NCBI GenBank assembly: GCA_964408805.1
Contig: CAYPAV010000010.1
Location: forward strand, 127,105 to 191,104
Source: CAYPAV01 sp964408805
Lineage (GTDB): Bacteria; Pseudomonadota; Alphaproteobacteria; UBA8366
Direction of reading: 5' to 3'
Length of the DNA: 64,000 nt
The notes under the pieces are model-generated. The model was not told the DNA's origin. It did no database searches and saw only the letters and a program-made list of their open reading frames with translations. Shown here one piece after another: positions 16,666-25,570 of this stretch (the stretch's first letter is position 1; every line of letters begins with the position of its first letter). The position numbers and the translations under genes are program-made.

Positions 16666-19017
16666 CTACTTACGCTCGCGCCCGTATGCCTGGATCGCCT
16701 TATCCATTACAGCTCGGTGCTGTTCATTGCCGACGAAGGCGGGCGAGTTGATTCTCGACCAGAGATCCTTGTCCAACATGTTCTGGTGGCAACCCATGCA
16801 GAGGCCCGTCCGCTCCATCTTCTCACGCGTCGACTGCGGCAGCGGGCTAGTCAGCGGCCAGTGCGAGCCGACGGTGACGAGCTGCTTGCCGTCGCGGCTG
16901 ACGATCTGCGAGAGGTCGTGGTCAAGGCCGGGGATCGCCTGGGACTGGACCTTGTGCTTCTTCGGAATCGTCTGCCCTAGATAGGTCTCGAGATCGACCA
17001 CCAGGTTGCGGTCGTAGCCCTGCAGGAACCTCCCGTCCTCGATGCCGTAGCCGAGGCTCTTCGGGTTGTTGTGGCAACTCTCGCAATCGCGCGCCTTGCG
17101 GCCCGCGGTATGCGGCTGAACCGCCGCATGGTCGAGGCCCTTGCCTTCGGGCGTCATCCAGATCTTGTTCTTGACGACCGTCTTGCCGGTCTTGTCGATA
17201 ACGGTGGTAATCACCTGACAGCCCGGCATCATCGGGCTCACGCGCCCCTCGCCATTGATCCCAAGAACGGGCGTCTCCCATCTAAGGTATGAGCGCGTCT
17301 CGAATACCTTGCCCGCGCTTTTCAGGCCGTTGGTGCCGAGCGGATAGTCGGCGGAGAGTCCGTTGCGACCGCGGGCGTTGGCGGTCTTGATCCAGTCGAT
17401 GTCGGTCTTGCCCTTGGAGTAGTCGACCGTGATGTGGCAGCCGTAACACTGCGGCGCCCAATCGGCGTGACAGGCGTAGCACTCCATCGTCTCCATGTGC
17501 TTGCCCACGGCCGACATCGCGACCATCGCCTGCGGCGATTTCCAGGCGCTGTCGAGGCGCAACTGCTTTAGCACCGGCACCTCGAAATCGAGTCCCGTCG
17601 CTGAATGCAAAATCACCCGTTTGCCCTTTTTGACGACATTGCCAAAAGGGTTGCCCCGGGCGGTCAGGAGATAGCCCTCCTCGGCCTCGTACTGGGTTGC
17701 GAAGGCCATGAAGTCTGGCAACTCGTCCGTCAGGCCGCGCGGTTTCTCGGAGATCGCACGCGCATGTTCCTCGCCATGTCCCAGCGGCAGCTCCCATGGA
17801 AACTTCTGTACGGTACCGTGGCAGTCCTCGCACTCGATCTCGACCTGCGCCAGCGTGGTGCCGAAGAGATTGCCATCGCCATGCATGTCGATCGAGGTAT
17901 GGCAGTCCTGGCAGAGCAGGCCGCCCAGCGGATTGCCGGCGCGGCTCTGGACCTGATGGTGCAGGTCGTCCTTGATGAAAAGATATTTCTTGGTGTGCAG
18001 CTTCGGCTGCTTCTTGCCCTTGGCGTCATAGGGGCTGCCATAGGGGAACTCCATGATGCCCTGGTAGCTGACGCCGATCCGTTTGCCTCGGTTGTGACAG
18101 GAGTTGTAGGTCTCGGACGGGATGCCGGAATATTCGATGTCGCCTACTTTGACCTTGCTCTTGCGGGTCGCCTGCATGCGGTGAACCAGGAGATGGCCGG
18201 GCTGCTCCTTGTGGATCGTCGGGTCGCCACCTTCGTAGAACCCTTCGTTGGAATAGGGCACGTGGCAGGAGGAGCACCCGGTGCCGCGAAAGTCACCCCG
18301 CTTCTCGCGGCCCGAGACGCCGACGTGACAACGCTGGCACTGCTGGCGGGAGTATGTGATGCCGGCAAGGTTGGGATGCTTCGGGATCTGGTCCACGTCG
18401 ACCTTTGGCACCTGCTTCATCTCGGTCGGCATCTGGTCCGGATGCGCCTTGGCGAAGGCCGTCATGTATCGCTTGTAGGCGGGAGTACCGACCGCGGGGA
18501 CGGGGCCGTCCGTATCCTTCAGGGCATAGTTGCCCCAGACCACCTTATGATCCCGCTGAACGCCCCAGGACCAGAGATTACCCTGAAGCTTGCCCGCCTC
18601 GGTATTCATCAGCGATTTCATCAGCCGCGCCGCATAGCCCTGGTGGCACTGCCCGCAGGTTCGCTCACCGACGAAGATCGAGCCGGGATCGGGATAGAAC
18701 ATGTTCGGGCCGTCAGCCTCGCTCAGCTCCTTCGGCGCGCCTTTGTGGGCGGCCTTCTTCGAGGTCGCCTTCGGCGTACCGCCATGGCAGACGACGCAGC
18801 CCCCGGGATCGCCGTGCTCCTTGCCAATGTCGACGATGGTGTCGTGCATCGGGCCATCGGTGAAGTTCTCAATTCCTTCATGACATGACAGACAGCCCAT
18901 CGTGCCTGCACGTTCTGCCGAAGTGGTATCGAACTTGGCGGCGAAGGTTGGGGCCGCGAAGCCGCTCAGCAAACAAATTAGGAAAACAAACCCTATTCTG
19001 AACTTTGCACGCGACAT
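16666..19017 (-). CDS. Periplasmic multiheme cytochrome c
   Basis: 783 residues with a signal peptide (FVFLICLLSGFAAPTFA). I count eleven CxxCH heme motifs, at residues 42, 74, 121, 227, 248, 369, 396, 513, 524, 645 and 740. A twelfth site at residues 304-308 reads YNSCH, with Tyr in place of the first Cys; the codon at 18106-18108 (TAC) is one base from TGC. Many extra His residues could serve as distal ligands. Such proteins carry electrons in the periplasm or bind sulfur or nitrogen oxyanions; the exact role is unknown. No quinol-dehydrogenase or reductase subunits are adjacent; only the Rap1a-like gene follows. Confidence 0.92.
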   Translation of the reverse strand: MSRAKFRIGFVFLICLLSGFAAPTFAAKFDTTSAERAGTMGCLSCHEGIENFTDGPMHDTIVDIGKEHGDPGGCVVCHGGTPKATSKKAAHKGAPKELSEADGPNMFYPDPGSIFVGERTCGQCHQGYAARLMKSLMNTEAGKLQGNLWSWGVQRDHKVVWGNYALKDTDGPVPAVGTPAYKRYMTAFAKAHPDQMPTEMKQVPKVDVDQIPKHPNLAGITYSRQQCQRCHVGVSGREKRGDFRGTGCSSCHVPYSNEGFYEGGDPTIHKEQPGHLLVHRMQATRKSKVKVGDIEYSGIPSETYNSCHNRGKRIGVSYQGIMEFPYGSPYDAKGKKQPKLHTKKYLFIKDDLHHQVQSRAGNPLGGLLCQDCHTSIDMHGDGNLFGTTLAQVEIECEDCHGTVQKFPWELPLGHGEEHARAISEKPRGLTDELPDFMAFATQYEAEEGYLLTARGNPFGNVVKKGKRVILHSATGLDFEVPVLKQLRLDSAWKSPQAMVAMSAVGKHMETMECYACHADWAPQCYGCHITVDYSKGKTDIDWIKTANARGRNGLSADYPLGTNGLKSAGKVFETRSYLRWETPVLGINGEGRVSPMMPGCQVITTVIDKTGKTVVKNKIWMTPEGKGLDHAAVQPHTAGRKARDCESCHNNPKSLGYGIEDGRFLQGYDRNLVVDLETYLGQTIPKKHKVQSQAIPGLDHDLSQIVSRDGKQLVTVGSHWPLTSPLPQSTREKMERTGLCMGCHQNMLDKDLWSRINSPAFVGNEQHRAVMDKAIQAYGRERK

Positions 19018-19154
19018 GCCGACCTCCCAATACTCCCCTTCATCGCATGGAGGATTACCTACCTTGATACCATAAAATAATTTCGGATGCCCCGAAAGTG
19101 CCGAAATATTTCTCTAATCAAGCGTATTCATTAGGCGAATTTGCCACTTTAAAT

Positions 19155-19310
19155 AACTCGCTGATTTTCGATCTTCCAGGAGGCGTAAGCGATACAAGAA
19201 AGTCCGTTCCTGGCTAATCCCGAATTCCATGTCCGAGGATCCGGAAAAAGCGGGCGGAGCTTCGAGAAGTCGAATAGGGCAGGAAATGACCCGAAGGCGC
19301 CATTCGATAT
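19155..19310 (+). repeat. Degenerate intergenic repeat, copy D
   Basis: Within the 531-bp gap 19018-19548. The stretch ATGTCCGAGGATCCGG, AAAAAGCGGGCGGAGCTTCG and TGACCCGAAGGCGCCATTCG aligns block by block with 16150-16230 in copy C. The first ~130 bp of the gap (19018-19150) are AT-richer and upstream of the cytochrome, so probably hold its promoter. Confidence 0.5.
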
Positions 19311-19331
19311 CTCAACCTGAAATCCGGAACG

Positions 19332-19502
19332 GTGGACCGCTTTTCGGGGCGAGGAGCAATTCAGATCAACGATGTATATGAGGACGACAACGCGGTTGTC
19401 TTCATCATCGACCGGGAGGTGGGCGGATTGTATGTCCTGGAGACGGACATTCAGGAATTTCGCCTCGCTTTTCCTGGCGTCCGAATCGACGTACAGTTTT
19501 GA
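19332..19502 (+). CDS. Possible small hypothetical protein
   Basis: A 56-codon frame from a GTG, with a protein-like composition (AIQINDVYEDDNAVVFIIDR, then GGLYVLETDIQEFRLAFPGV) and GC-rich third positions like real genes nearby. It ends 46 bp before the D-glutamate cyclase-like gene. There is no good ribosome site, and it follows repeat copy D, so it may be the tail of a decayed gene. No family recognised. Confidence 0.3.
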   Translation: MDRFSGRGAIQINDVYEDDNAVVFIIDREVGGLYVLETDIQEFRLAFPGVRIDVQF

Positions 19503-19548
19503 GTGACGTTCGGCGATACGCCGAATTTTTCGTGGAAAGAATATCACC

Positions 19549-20391
19549 ATGACCCAATCCATCCAGGCCGTCGAAACCGAGACACCCGCCTACCGTTCCC
19601 CCAAGGAGGCCGCCATCGAAAGCGCCCGGGCGGCGCGGGCCGAGATCCGCGCCGGTCGTCACCGGGACGTGACCTCGCGTAGCGCCCCGGCGATGGTTCA
19701 AGCCAATCTTGCCATTCTGCCCGCCGAATATGCGGATGACTTCCTGCGATTTTGCCAATTTAACCCGAAACCCTGTCCGTTGATCGGCATGACGGAACCC
19801 GGCGATCCGATGCTGCCGATGCTGGGCGACGGCATCGATTTACGCACCGATCTGCCCGCCTACCGGGTGTTCAAGGACGGCGTTGAATCCGACGAAGTCA
19901 CGGATATTAGCGACTATTGGCGCGACGACCTGGTGGGGTTCGCGCTCGGTTGTTCATTGTCCTTTGAATCGGCGCTGATGGATGCGGGGCTGCCGCTGCG
20001 ACGGTTTGAATATGGCATGAAGACCTGCGCCTACCGCACGACGATCGAAACCACGCCCGCGGGACCGTTTCGCGGCGGCATGGTGGTGTCCATGCGCTCC
20101 TTCGTACCGGAAAATGCGATCCGGGCGATTCAGATCACTTCGCGTTTCCCCAACGTGCACGGCGCCCCGGTGCATTTCGGCGATCCGGACTCGATTGGTA
20201 TCAAGGATATCTTGAAGCCGGAATATGGCGGCTGGGCCAAGATACCCGAAGGCGATGTTCCGGTGTACTGGGCTTGCGGCATCACGCCTCAGGTCGCCAT
20301 CGAATACGCCAAGCCGTCCTTCTGCATCACCCACAAACCCGGTCACATGCTGATTACCGACAAACTGAACGCGGAAATGGCGTCGTTGTAG
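19549..20391 (+). CDS. D-glutamate cyclase-like / putative hydro-lyase (DUF1445)
   Basis: 280 residues, matching the DUF1445 family in length and pattern: an N-terminal helix with RAEIRAGRHRDVTS, then NLAILPAEYADDFLRFCQFNPKPCPLIG, YRVFKDG, VGFALGCSLSFESAL and a C-terminal CGITPQVAIEYAKPSFCITHKPGHMLITD. Related mammalian proteins cyclise D-glutamate to 5-oxo-D-proline; bacterial members are called putative hydro-lyases. It converges on the FAD oxidoreductase gene with a 6-bp gap. A 5-oxoproline link to the hydantoinase/oxoprolinase operon at 50-55 kb is possible but not shown. Confidence 0.85.
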   Translation: MTQSIQAVETETPAYRSPKEAAIESARAARAEIRAGRHRDVTSRSAPAMVQANLAILPAEYADDFLRFCQFNPKPCPLIGMTEPGDPMLPMLGDGIDLRTDLPAYRVFKDGVESDEVTDISDYWRDDLVGFALGCSLSFESALMDAGLPLRRFEYGMKTCAYRTTIETTPAGPFRGGMVVSMRSFVPENAIRAIQITSRFPNVHGAPVHFGDPDSIGIKDILKPEYGGWAKIPEGDVPVYWACGITPQVAIEYAKPSFCITHKPGHMLITDKLNAEMASL

Positions 20392-20397
20392 CGGCGC

Positions 20398-21564
20398 TCA
20401 GGCCTTGAACCCGGTCTCCAAAAGCGGCTCGTCGTCGATGACCCGCTGATACGACATGCGCGACAAATCAATCGTCTGGTAACCGCCGTCCAGGAGCAAT
20501 TCGGTCATTGCCCGCCCGATCGCCGGGCCCTTCTGCAGGCCGGCGCCGGTAAAGCCCGTCGCGACATAGAAATTGTCCAGACCGCCGATCCATTTGCCGA
20601 TGATCGTGTTGCCGTCCATCCGGTTATAGGCGTAATGCCCGCCCCAGCCGCGCTTGACCTTGAGCGCCTCGAAGGCCGGCACCCGGTGCGCCAAGGCCGG
20701 CCAGTAGACCTTCTCGAACAAATCGTGGTCGACGTCCCAGTTGAAGCCGAAGGGAACCGATATGTCGGTCAGGCCGGCGGTGAAACCGGCGCCTTCCTGG
20801 CGGAACGTGACCCCGCTCGGTCCGTAGGTCAGCGGCATGGTTTCGATTTTGTCCTGAATTTCGAAATAGAAGGTGCTGCGGCTGAGCGGCTCGACCGGTA
20901 CGGTCATGCCGACCATGGCGCAGATTTCCGGTCCCCAGGCCCCGGCGACATTGACGATGATATCGCCCGCGACCCGGCGCCCGGACTCCAGCACGACCCG
21001 CCGGGCCAGACCGCCTTCGACTTCGATATCGACGACCTTGTCCTGAATGTAGTCGATCCCGAGGCTGATCGCCTTCCGCCGAATTCCCAGTACGGCCGCG
21101 TTGGGATCGATGAAGCCGTCCTGGGGCGCGTGGATCGCCGCATCGATGTCCGCCACGTTCATCGACGGGAAGCGCGCCGCCAGTTCATCACGGTCCAACA
21201 AATCATTGGGCGCGCCGAAGGCGACCTGAGTGCGCCAGTTTTTCTCGGCTTCGGCGACATCCTCGGCGCCTGCGGCAAGATACAAATAGCCGAATTCGAG
21301 AAATTCAAAACCGCCGGGCTGACCGTCGACGTCCATCAAACGCGCGAAATCCTTATAGACCTCGCGCCCGTAGATCGACATTTCGATATTCTCGGGGAGG
21401 CCATGCATCAACCGAACGCCCCCCGACGAACGCGGTGCGGCCGCCCACTCGTAGCTCGGGTCCGGCTCGATAACGCAAACGTCGCCGGCGCGCCCGGTCA
21501 TCGCCAAATGGTAGGCGATACTCGAGCCCATGATGCTCCCCCCGATAATGACGATATCGGCCAT
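20398..21564 (-). CDS. FAD-dependent oxidoreductase (DAO family)
   Basis: About 388 residues from the ATG at 21564, which has GGAGGGAG six bases upstream. The N-terminal Rossmann motif IIGGSIMGSSIAYHL binds FAD; SSGGVRLMHGLPENIEMSIYG and the C-terminal YVATGFTGAGLQKGPAIGRAMTELL are typical of DAO-family amine or amino-acid oxidases such as sarcosine and glycine oxidases. The soluble enzyme would oxidise a secondary or D-amino acid. It converges on the D-glutamate cyclase-like gene. Confidence 0.9.
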   Translation of the reverse strand: MADIVIIGGSIMGSSIAYHLAMTGRAGDVCVIEPDPSYEWAAAPRSSGGVRLMHGLPENIEMSIYGREVYKDFARLMDVDGQPGGFEFLEFGYLYLAAGAEDVAEAEKNWRTQVAFGAPNDLLDRDELAARFPSMNVADIDAAIHAPQDGFIDPNAAVLGIRRKAISLGIDYIQDKVVDIEVEGGLARRVVLESGRRVAGDIIVNVAGAWGPEICAMVGMTVPVEPLSRSTFYFEIQDKIETMPLTYGPSGVTFRQEGAGFTAGLTDISVPFGFNWDVDHDLFEKVYWPALAHRVPAFEALKVKRGWGGHYAYNRMDGNTIIGKWIGGLDNFYVATGFTGAGLQKGPAIGRAMTELLLDGGYQTIDLSRMSYQRVIDDEPLLETGFKA

Positions 21565-21673
21565 GGCCAACTCCCTCCTTGTTCGCAGATCCGCCCGCGC
21601 CCCGTTAGGGCACTGTTATATTACGGGCTGCATCGAAAGGACGCTAATCCGCATAATATCGCCGGAAAATGCC

Positions 21674-23092
21674 CTAGGTTCGAAGCTTCCCCTTCAGGAT
21701 CTTCCCCGTCGGCCCTTTCGGAAGATCCTCGAGGATGTGAACTTCCCTCGGGTATTCGTAACTCGCCAGTTGTTCCCTGCAGTACTCAATGATCAAGTCG
21801 CCTGTCGCCTCGCCGCCGGCGCGGAGCGAGACGTAGGCGACGATTTCCTCTCCGAGCTCGCGGTGCGGCACGCCGATCACGGCGGCATCGGCGATGTCGG
21901 GATGGGACAGCAGGACCTTCTCCACCGGCCCCGCGGCGATGGTATAGCCGCCTCGGAGAATGATGTCCTTGAGGCGGCCTTCGATACGGACGAACCCCTC
22001 ACCGTCGATGCTCGCCAGGTCACCCGTTTTAAACCACTTCCCCGCCAGGACCGCCCGGGTTCGTTCCCGATCGTCGAGGTAACCGGTCATCCGGGCGGGG
22101 GAATCGATCCAAAGTTCGCCGACCTCGCCGTTCGCCAATTCGTTGCCGTCGCCATCGACGATGCGCAGTCGCACATCGGCCACGGCGCGCCCTATGGCGT
22201 CCGGGACATCGCGGTCATCCAACGCTTGGAAGGAGATCGGCCGGAACAGTTCTGTCATGCCATAGCCCCGCAAGATACGCGTCCCCGTCGCGTCCCGCCA
22301 TTGTTCGGCAAGCTCCCAGGAACAGGGTGCTGCACCCGAGGCGGCGTATCGCAGCTTGGAAAGATTTGTTTCCCTCAACGCCGGACAGTCGACGATGCGC
22401 TGGAACATGGTGGCGACGCCAGGATAGACGGTCACCCCGTGCCGGGCGATGGCCGCCAAGGCGTCTTGCGGTGAGAAACGTTTCAGGAAAACGACGGAAG
22501 CGCCGGCCAGCAATGGCGCCAGGATGGTGCCGAAAATACCCAGCGAATGGGCCGGCGGCAGTGTCGAGAGCACGACGTCGTCTGGCGAGAGATCGAGGAT
22601 CGGTCCGCGCCAGTGTTCAAGTGCCCCGCGCGTGGCGCGATGCGACAACATAACACCCTTGGCCGCACCCGTACTGCCGGAGGTGAACAGGATGAAAGCC
22701 GGGTCGGAGTCGGCGACCGGCCTGGCCTCGAACGCGGCTTTCTCCATGGAAAGCGCACCGAACTCGCCACTCACCAATGTGGCATCGAGGGCGGAGAGGA
22801 TAGCCGATTTTTCGGCCTCCGCGAGCCGCGGATTTATGGGTGTTACGGCGGCGCCGGCTTTCAGGGCGCCCAACAGTGCGACTGTCAAGAACGCCGGATC
22901 GTCGAACTCCAGCGCCACTCGGTCCCCCGCCTCGACGCCGCGCTCGGCAAGAGCGGCGGCCACCGCGCCGGCGCGGGCATCGAGCTCCCGCCAGCTGAGC
23001 GCGGTGTCGGCACAGAGGACGACGTCTTTATCGGGTGCGCGTCCGGCGGCGGCCTCGAAGGCGGCGGCGAGATTGTCCGACGGCTCCGACAT
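21674..23092 (-). CDS. Class I adenylate-forming acyl-CoA synthetase
   Basis: 472 residues. The AMP-binding signature FILFTSGSTGAAKGVMLSH, GYGMTE, the hinge block KTGDLASIDGEGFVRI then GRLKDIILRGG, and the catalytic Lys in PTGKILKGKL are all present. It starts five bases after the UbiD gene ends on the same strand, so they form a transcription unit. It probably activates an aromatic or unsaturated acid as its CoA ester, using ATP; the substrate is not predictable. The length is slightly short for the family (usually ~500) with the C-terminal domain intact. Confidence 0.92.
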   Translation of the reverse strand: MSEPSDNLAAAFEAAAGRAPDKDVVLCADTALSWRELDARAGAVAAALAERGVEAGDRVALEFDDPAFLTVALLGALKAGAAVTPINPRLAEAEKSAILSALDATLVSGEFGALSMEKAAFEARPVADSDPAFILFTSGSTGAAKGVMLSHRATRGALEHWRGPILDLSPDDVVLSTLPPAHSLGIFGTILAPLLAGASVVFLKRFSPQDALAAIARHGVTVYPGVATMFQRIVDCPALRETNLSKLRYAASGAAPCSWELAEQWRDATGTRILRGYGMTELFRPISFQALDDRDVPDAIGRAVADVRLRIVDGDGNELANGEVGELWIDSPARMTGYLDDRERTRAVLAGKWFKTGDLASIDGEGFVRIEGRLKDIILRGGYTIAAGPVEKVLLSHPDIADAAVIGVPHRELGEEIVAYVSLRAGGEATGDLIIEYCREQLASYEYPREVHILEDLPKGPTGKILKGKLRT

Positions 23093-23097
23093 TCGGA

Positions 23098-24459
23098 TTA
23101 CGAGTTCAGAATTTCATCCGTGTCGACGGCATCCCAGACATCGTCGGGAAAGCCGTGGCGCGGGGTGAATTCGGCCAGCGTCGGCTTGGCCGTGGCGTCG
23201 AGGCCCCATTTCGAGGTAAAGCCGTCATTGCCCGCCGTCGAGGGGTCGAGATCGGAACCCCGGGCGTTGCTGATGATGGTGATGTCGCGGTCGGGCTGGC
23301 AGCGCGTCGCAATAGCCCAATTCACTTGGCGGTCGTTGAAGACGTCGACGTCGTGATCGACGACAACGACGCGCTTCATGTAAAGGTCCGCGCCCAGCAC
23401 GGCCAGAAGGGCGTTCTTCGCCTGACCCGGCAAGCGCTGTTCGATGGCGACAAAGCAGGTGAAGGGGTTCGGCACCCTGATCTGCCTGACCGATGGGATC
23501 ATCGCGCGGACGGCGCGATAAAGGTTGGCTTCCATCGGCACCGTCGACAACAGCATATGATCGAGATGGCCGACGGAAATGTCCTGGTAGTACGCCCCCT
23601 TGCGGTGTGTCACGGCGTTGACCTTGACCACCTCGCGATTGCGAGCGCCCAGGCTGTAACCGGTGAATTCCCCGAACGGGCCTTCCATAACCGACTCATG
23701 CGGCATGATCTCGGTCTCCAGGATCATCTCGGCATGCGCCGGCGCCAGCAGGTCGGAGGTTTCGCACTTGACCAGTTCGAGGGGCTCGCCCAGCAGTGCC
23801 CCGATAATGCCGCGTTCGTCCTCGTCGATGGAGCCGATGGCAAGACAGCCAAGCGCAATGGCGGGATGAACCCCGATTGCCACCACGACGGGCAACGATT
23901 CACCCCTGGACGCGGCAATTTGGTGGTATTCCCAAAGATGCTTGCCCAGGGTGAGGTGCATGGAGGTCGAGTTCCGGCCCGTGATCATCATGCGGTTGTA
24001 GGCGCAGTTCCACATCTCGCTCTCGGGATCCTTGGCGAATGTGATGCCGGCGGTGATGTAGGCGCCGGAGTCGTCCTTGTGATGTTCGATTTGCGGCAGC
24101 TTGGTCAAATCGACGTCATCGCCGGTCATGATGACATCCTTACAGGGGCCGGTCTCGACGATCTTGGGCGCGATGGGGTTCTCCATCGCATCGAGATACC
24201 TGTGCAGCATTTCCTTGGGATCGGCGTTGATGGCCATGGCAAGGCGCGAGCGGCTGGCGTGCAGGTTCGTCAACACCGGAAAATCCGATCCGGTAACGTT
24301 CTCGAACGTCAACACCGGCCGCCTGCCCCCGACCTGTTCCAGCTTGGCGACGGTTGCCGTGATCTCGAAGGAAGGGCTTATCTCCCGCTCGACCTTGACC
24401 AGATCCTCGCTGTTGCGCGTGCGGATGAATTCGAGATAACTGGCGAGGTCCTGGGGCAT
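23098..24459 (-). CDS. UbiD family (prenylated-FMN) decarboxylase
   Basis: 453 residues covering the UbiD fold. The N-terminal DLASYLEFIRTRNSEDLVKV, the central VVVAIGVHPAIALG (NADP-like loop region), the E-D-E run IGSIDEDERGIIGALLGEP, and the active-site segment MPHESVMEGPFGEFTGY (E-x-P-x-G-E-F-T-G-Y) match UbiD enzymes, which use prenyl-FMN made by a UbiX partner not seen here. They reversibly (de)carboxylate aromatic or alpha,beta-unsaturated acids. It precedes an acyl-CoA ligase in the same unit. Confidence 0.93.
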   Translation of the reverse strand: MPQDLASYLEFIRTRNSEDLVKVEREISPSFEITATVAKLEQVGGRRPVLTFENVTGSDFPVLTNLHASRSRLAMAINADPKEMLHRYLDAMENPIAPKIVETGPCKDVIMTGDDVDLTKLPQIEHHKDDSGAYITAGITFAKDPESEMWNCAYNRMMITGRNSTSMHLTLGKHLWEYHQIAASRGESLPVVVAIGVHPAIALGCLAIGSIDEDERGIIGALLGEPLELVKCETSDLLAPAHAEMILETEIMPHESVMEGPFGEFTGYSLGARNREVVKVNAVTHRKGAYYQDISVGHLDHMLLSTVPMEANLYRAVRAMIPSVRQIRVPNPFTCFVAIEQRLPGQAKNALLAVLGADLYMKRVVVVDHDVDVFNDRQVNWAIATRCQPDRDITIISNARGSDLDPSTAGNDGFTSKWGLDATAKPTLAEFTPRHGFPDDVWDAVDTDEILNS

Positions 24460-24622
24460 TGTGATTTACGTTCGGCGAAAGAGATGGAGGAAAAAATCCA
24501 CGGTAGTCAAAGTCCCGATGTGGTGCAAGAACCGTCCTTCACGCAGGCATGATGACCAAAGAACGGCTATCTTCAACCGCGGGACGCGTCGGTAGCAACA
24601 AATCAGACGGGAGACACGGACG

Positions 24623-25513
24623 ATGAGCTACGAAGACATTCTCTATGACATCGAAGACGGAATTGCGACCATTACGCTGAATCGCCCCAAAGTGATGAAC
24701 GCGATTTCGCCCCAGATGAAAGCTGAGATGCACGAAGCCTTCGACGTGGCCGATGCCGATCGCGATGTCCGGGTGATCATCCTGACCGGCGCGGGCGTGG
24801 CGTTCAGTTCGGGTTACGACCAAGGAGATGGTAAATCGGGCGTCAGACGCACGGATCCGACCGGAAAAAGCATCGCCGATTTTATTGAGTCCTGGCAGCG
24901 GAACGATGGCACGAACGTCGAACAATGGACCCATATGTGGAAGCTCGGTAAACCGATCATTGCCGCCGTCAACGGCTGGGCGATGGGGGGCGGCTTCTGG
25001 TATCAGCTCGCCGCCGACATCACCATCGCGTCCGACAAGGCGGTGTTCGCCCAACCCGAGGTTCGTCACATTTCGAATTCAACTTACCTGTTCACGGCGC
25101 TGTGCGGCTGGAAGGCGGCCAACCGTTGGGCGCTGACCGGCGATCATTTCGATGCCGAGGAGGCGCTCCGCATCAATATGGTGAACGAAGTCGTGCCACA
25201 CGATGAGCTGATGGAACGGACGCGTGCGCTCGCCGCCCGTATCGCGTTGACGCCGGAACCCGCGGTCCGGCTCAATAAGGCCATCGCCATGCAGGGGTTG
25301 CAGGCGTCCGGCGTCACCGCCGGGTTGCTGGTCGAAGGCGCCTTGGGCGCGCTCGCCCATTCATCGCACAACGAATACCGCGAAAAGCTTTTCGAGGTGC
25401 AGCGCGCGGAGGGCGTAAAGGCATATCTGGAAATGCGCGACGGTCCGTTCCAGCCCGAGCCCATGGGTCCGCGCTCGGCCAAGGGCCGGGCCGCGCGGAA
25501 GGCGGAGAAATAG
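24623..25513 (+). CDS. Enoyl-CoA hydratase/isomerase family protein
   Basis: 296 residues. ATITLNRPKVMNAIS, the first oxyanion-hole region AFSSGYDQG, and the core VNGWAMGGGFWYQLAADITIAS with QPEVRHI follow the crotonase pattern; the second carries the catalytic acid-bearing helix. The gene is divergent from ubiD, and GACGGGAGACACGGACG precedes the ATG. With the nearby decarboxylase and CoA ligase it suggests an acid-degradation cluster. A C-terminal basic tail (SAKGRAARKAEK) is unusual but not diagnostic. Confidence 0.9.
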   Translation: MSYEDILYDIEDGIATITLNRPKVMNAISPQMKAEMHEAFDVADADRDVRVIILTGAGVAFSSGYDQGDGKSGVRRTDPTGKSIADFIESWQRNDGTNVEQWTHMWKLGKPIIAAVNGWAMGGGFWYQLAADITIASDKAVFAQPEVRHISNSTYLFTALCGWKAANRWALTGDHFDAEEALRINMVNEVVPHDELMERTRALAARIALTPEPAVRLNKAIAMQGLQASGVTAGLLVEGALGALAHSSHNEYREKLFEVQRAEGVKAYLEMRDGPFQPEPMGPRSAKGRAARKAEK

Positions 25514-25570
25514 GGCTCGATTTAGATCCTCCGCGGCCGCACCCGGTGCGTCCCCAAGATTGCGCAATTC

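Noticed and set aside
17605..18888. 427-aa frame opposite the multiheme cytochrome
   Set aside because: Mirrors the cytochrome codons and has no motifs; the cytochrome has eleven CxxCH sites and a signal peptide.
23035..24552. 505-aa open frame on the plus strand
   Set aside because: Lies entirely across the UbiD and ligase genes on the other strand; its protein is Arg/Asp/His-rich with no domain, typical of antisense frames in GC-rich DNA.
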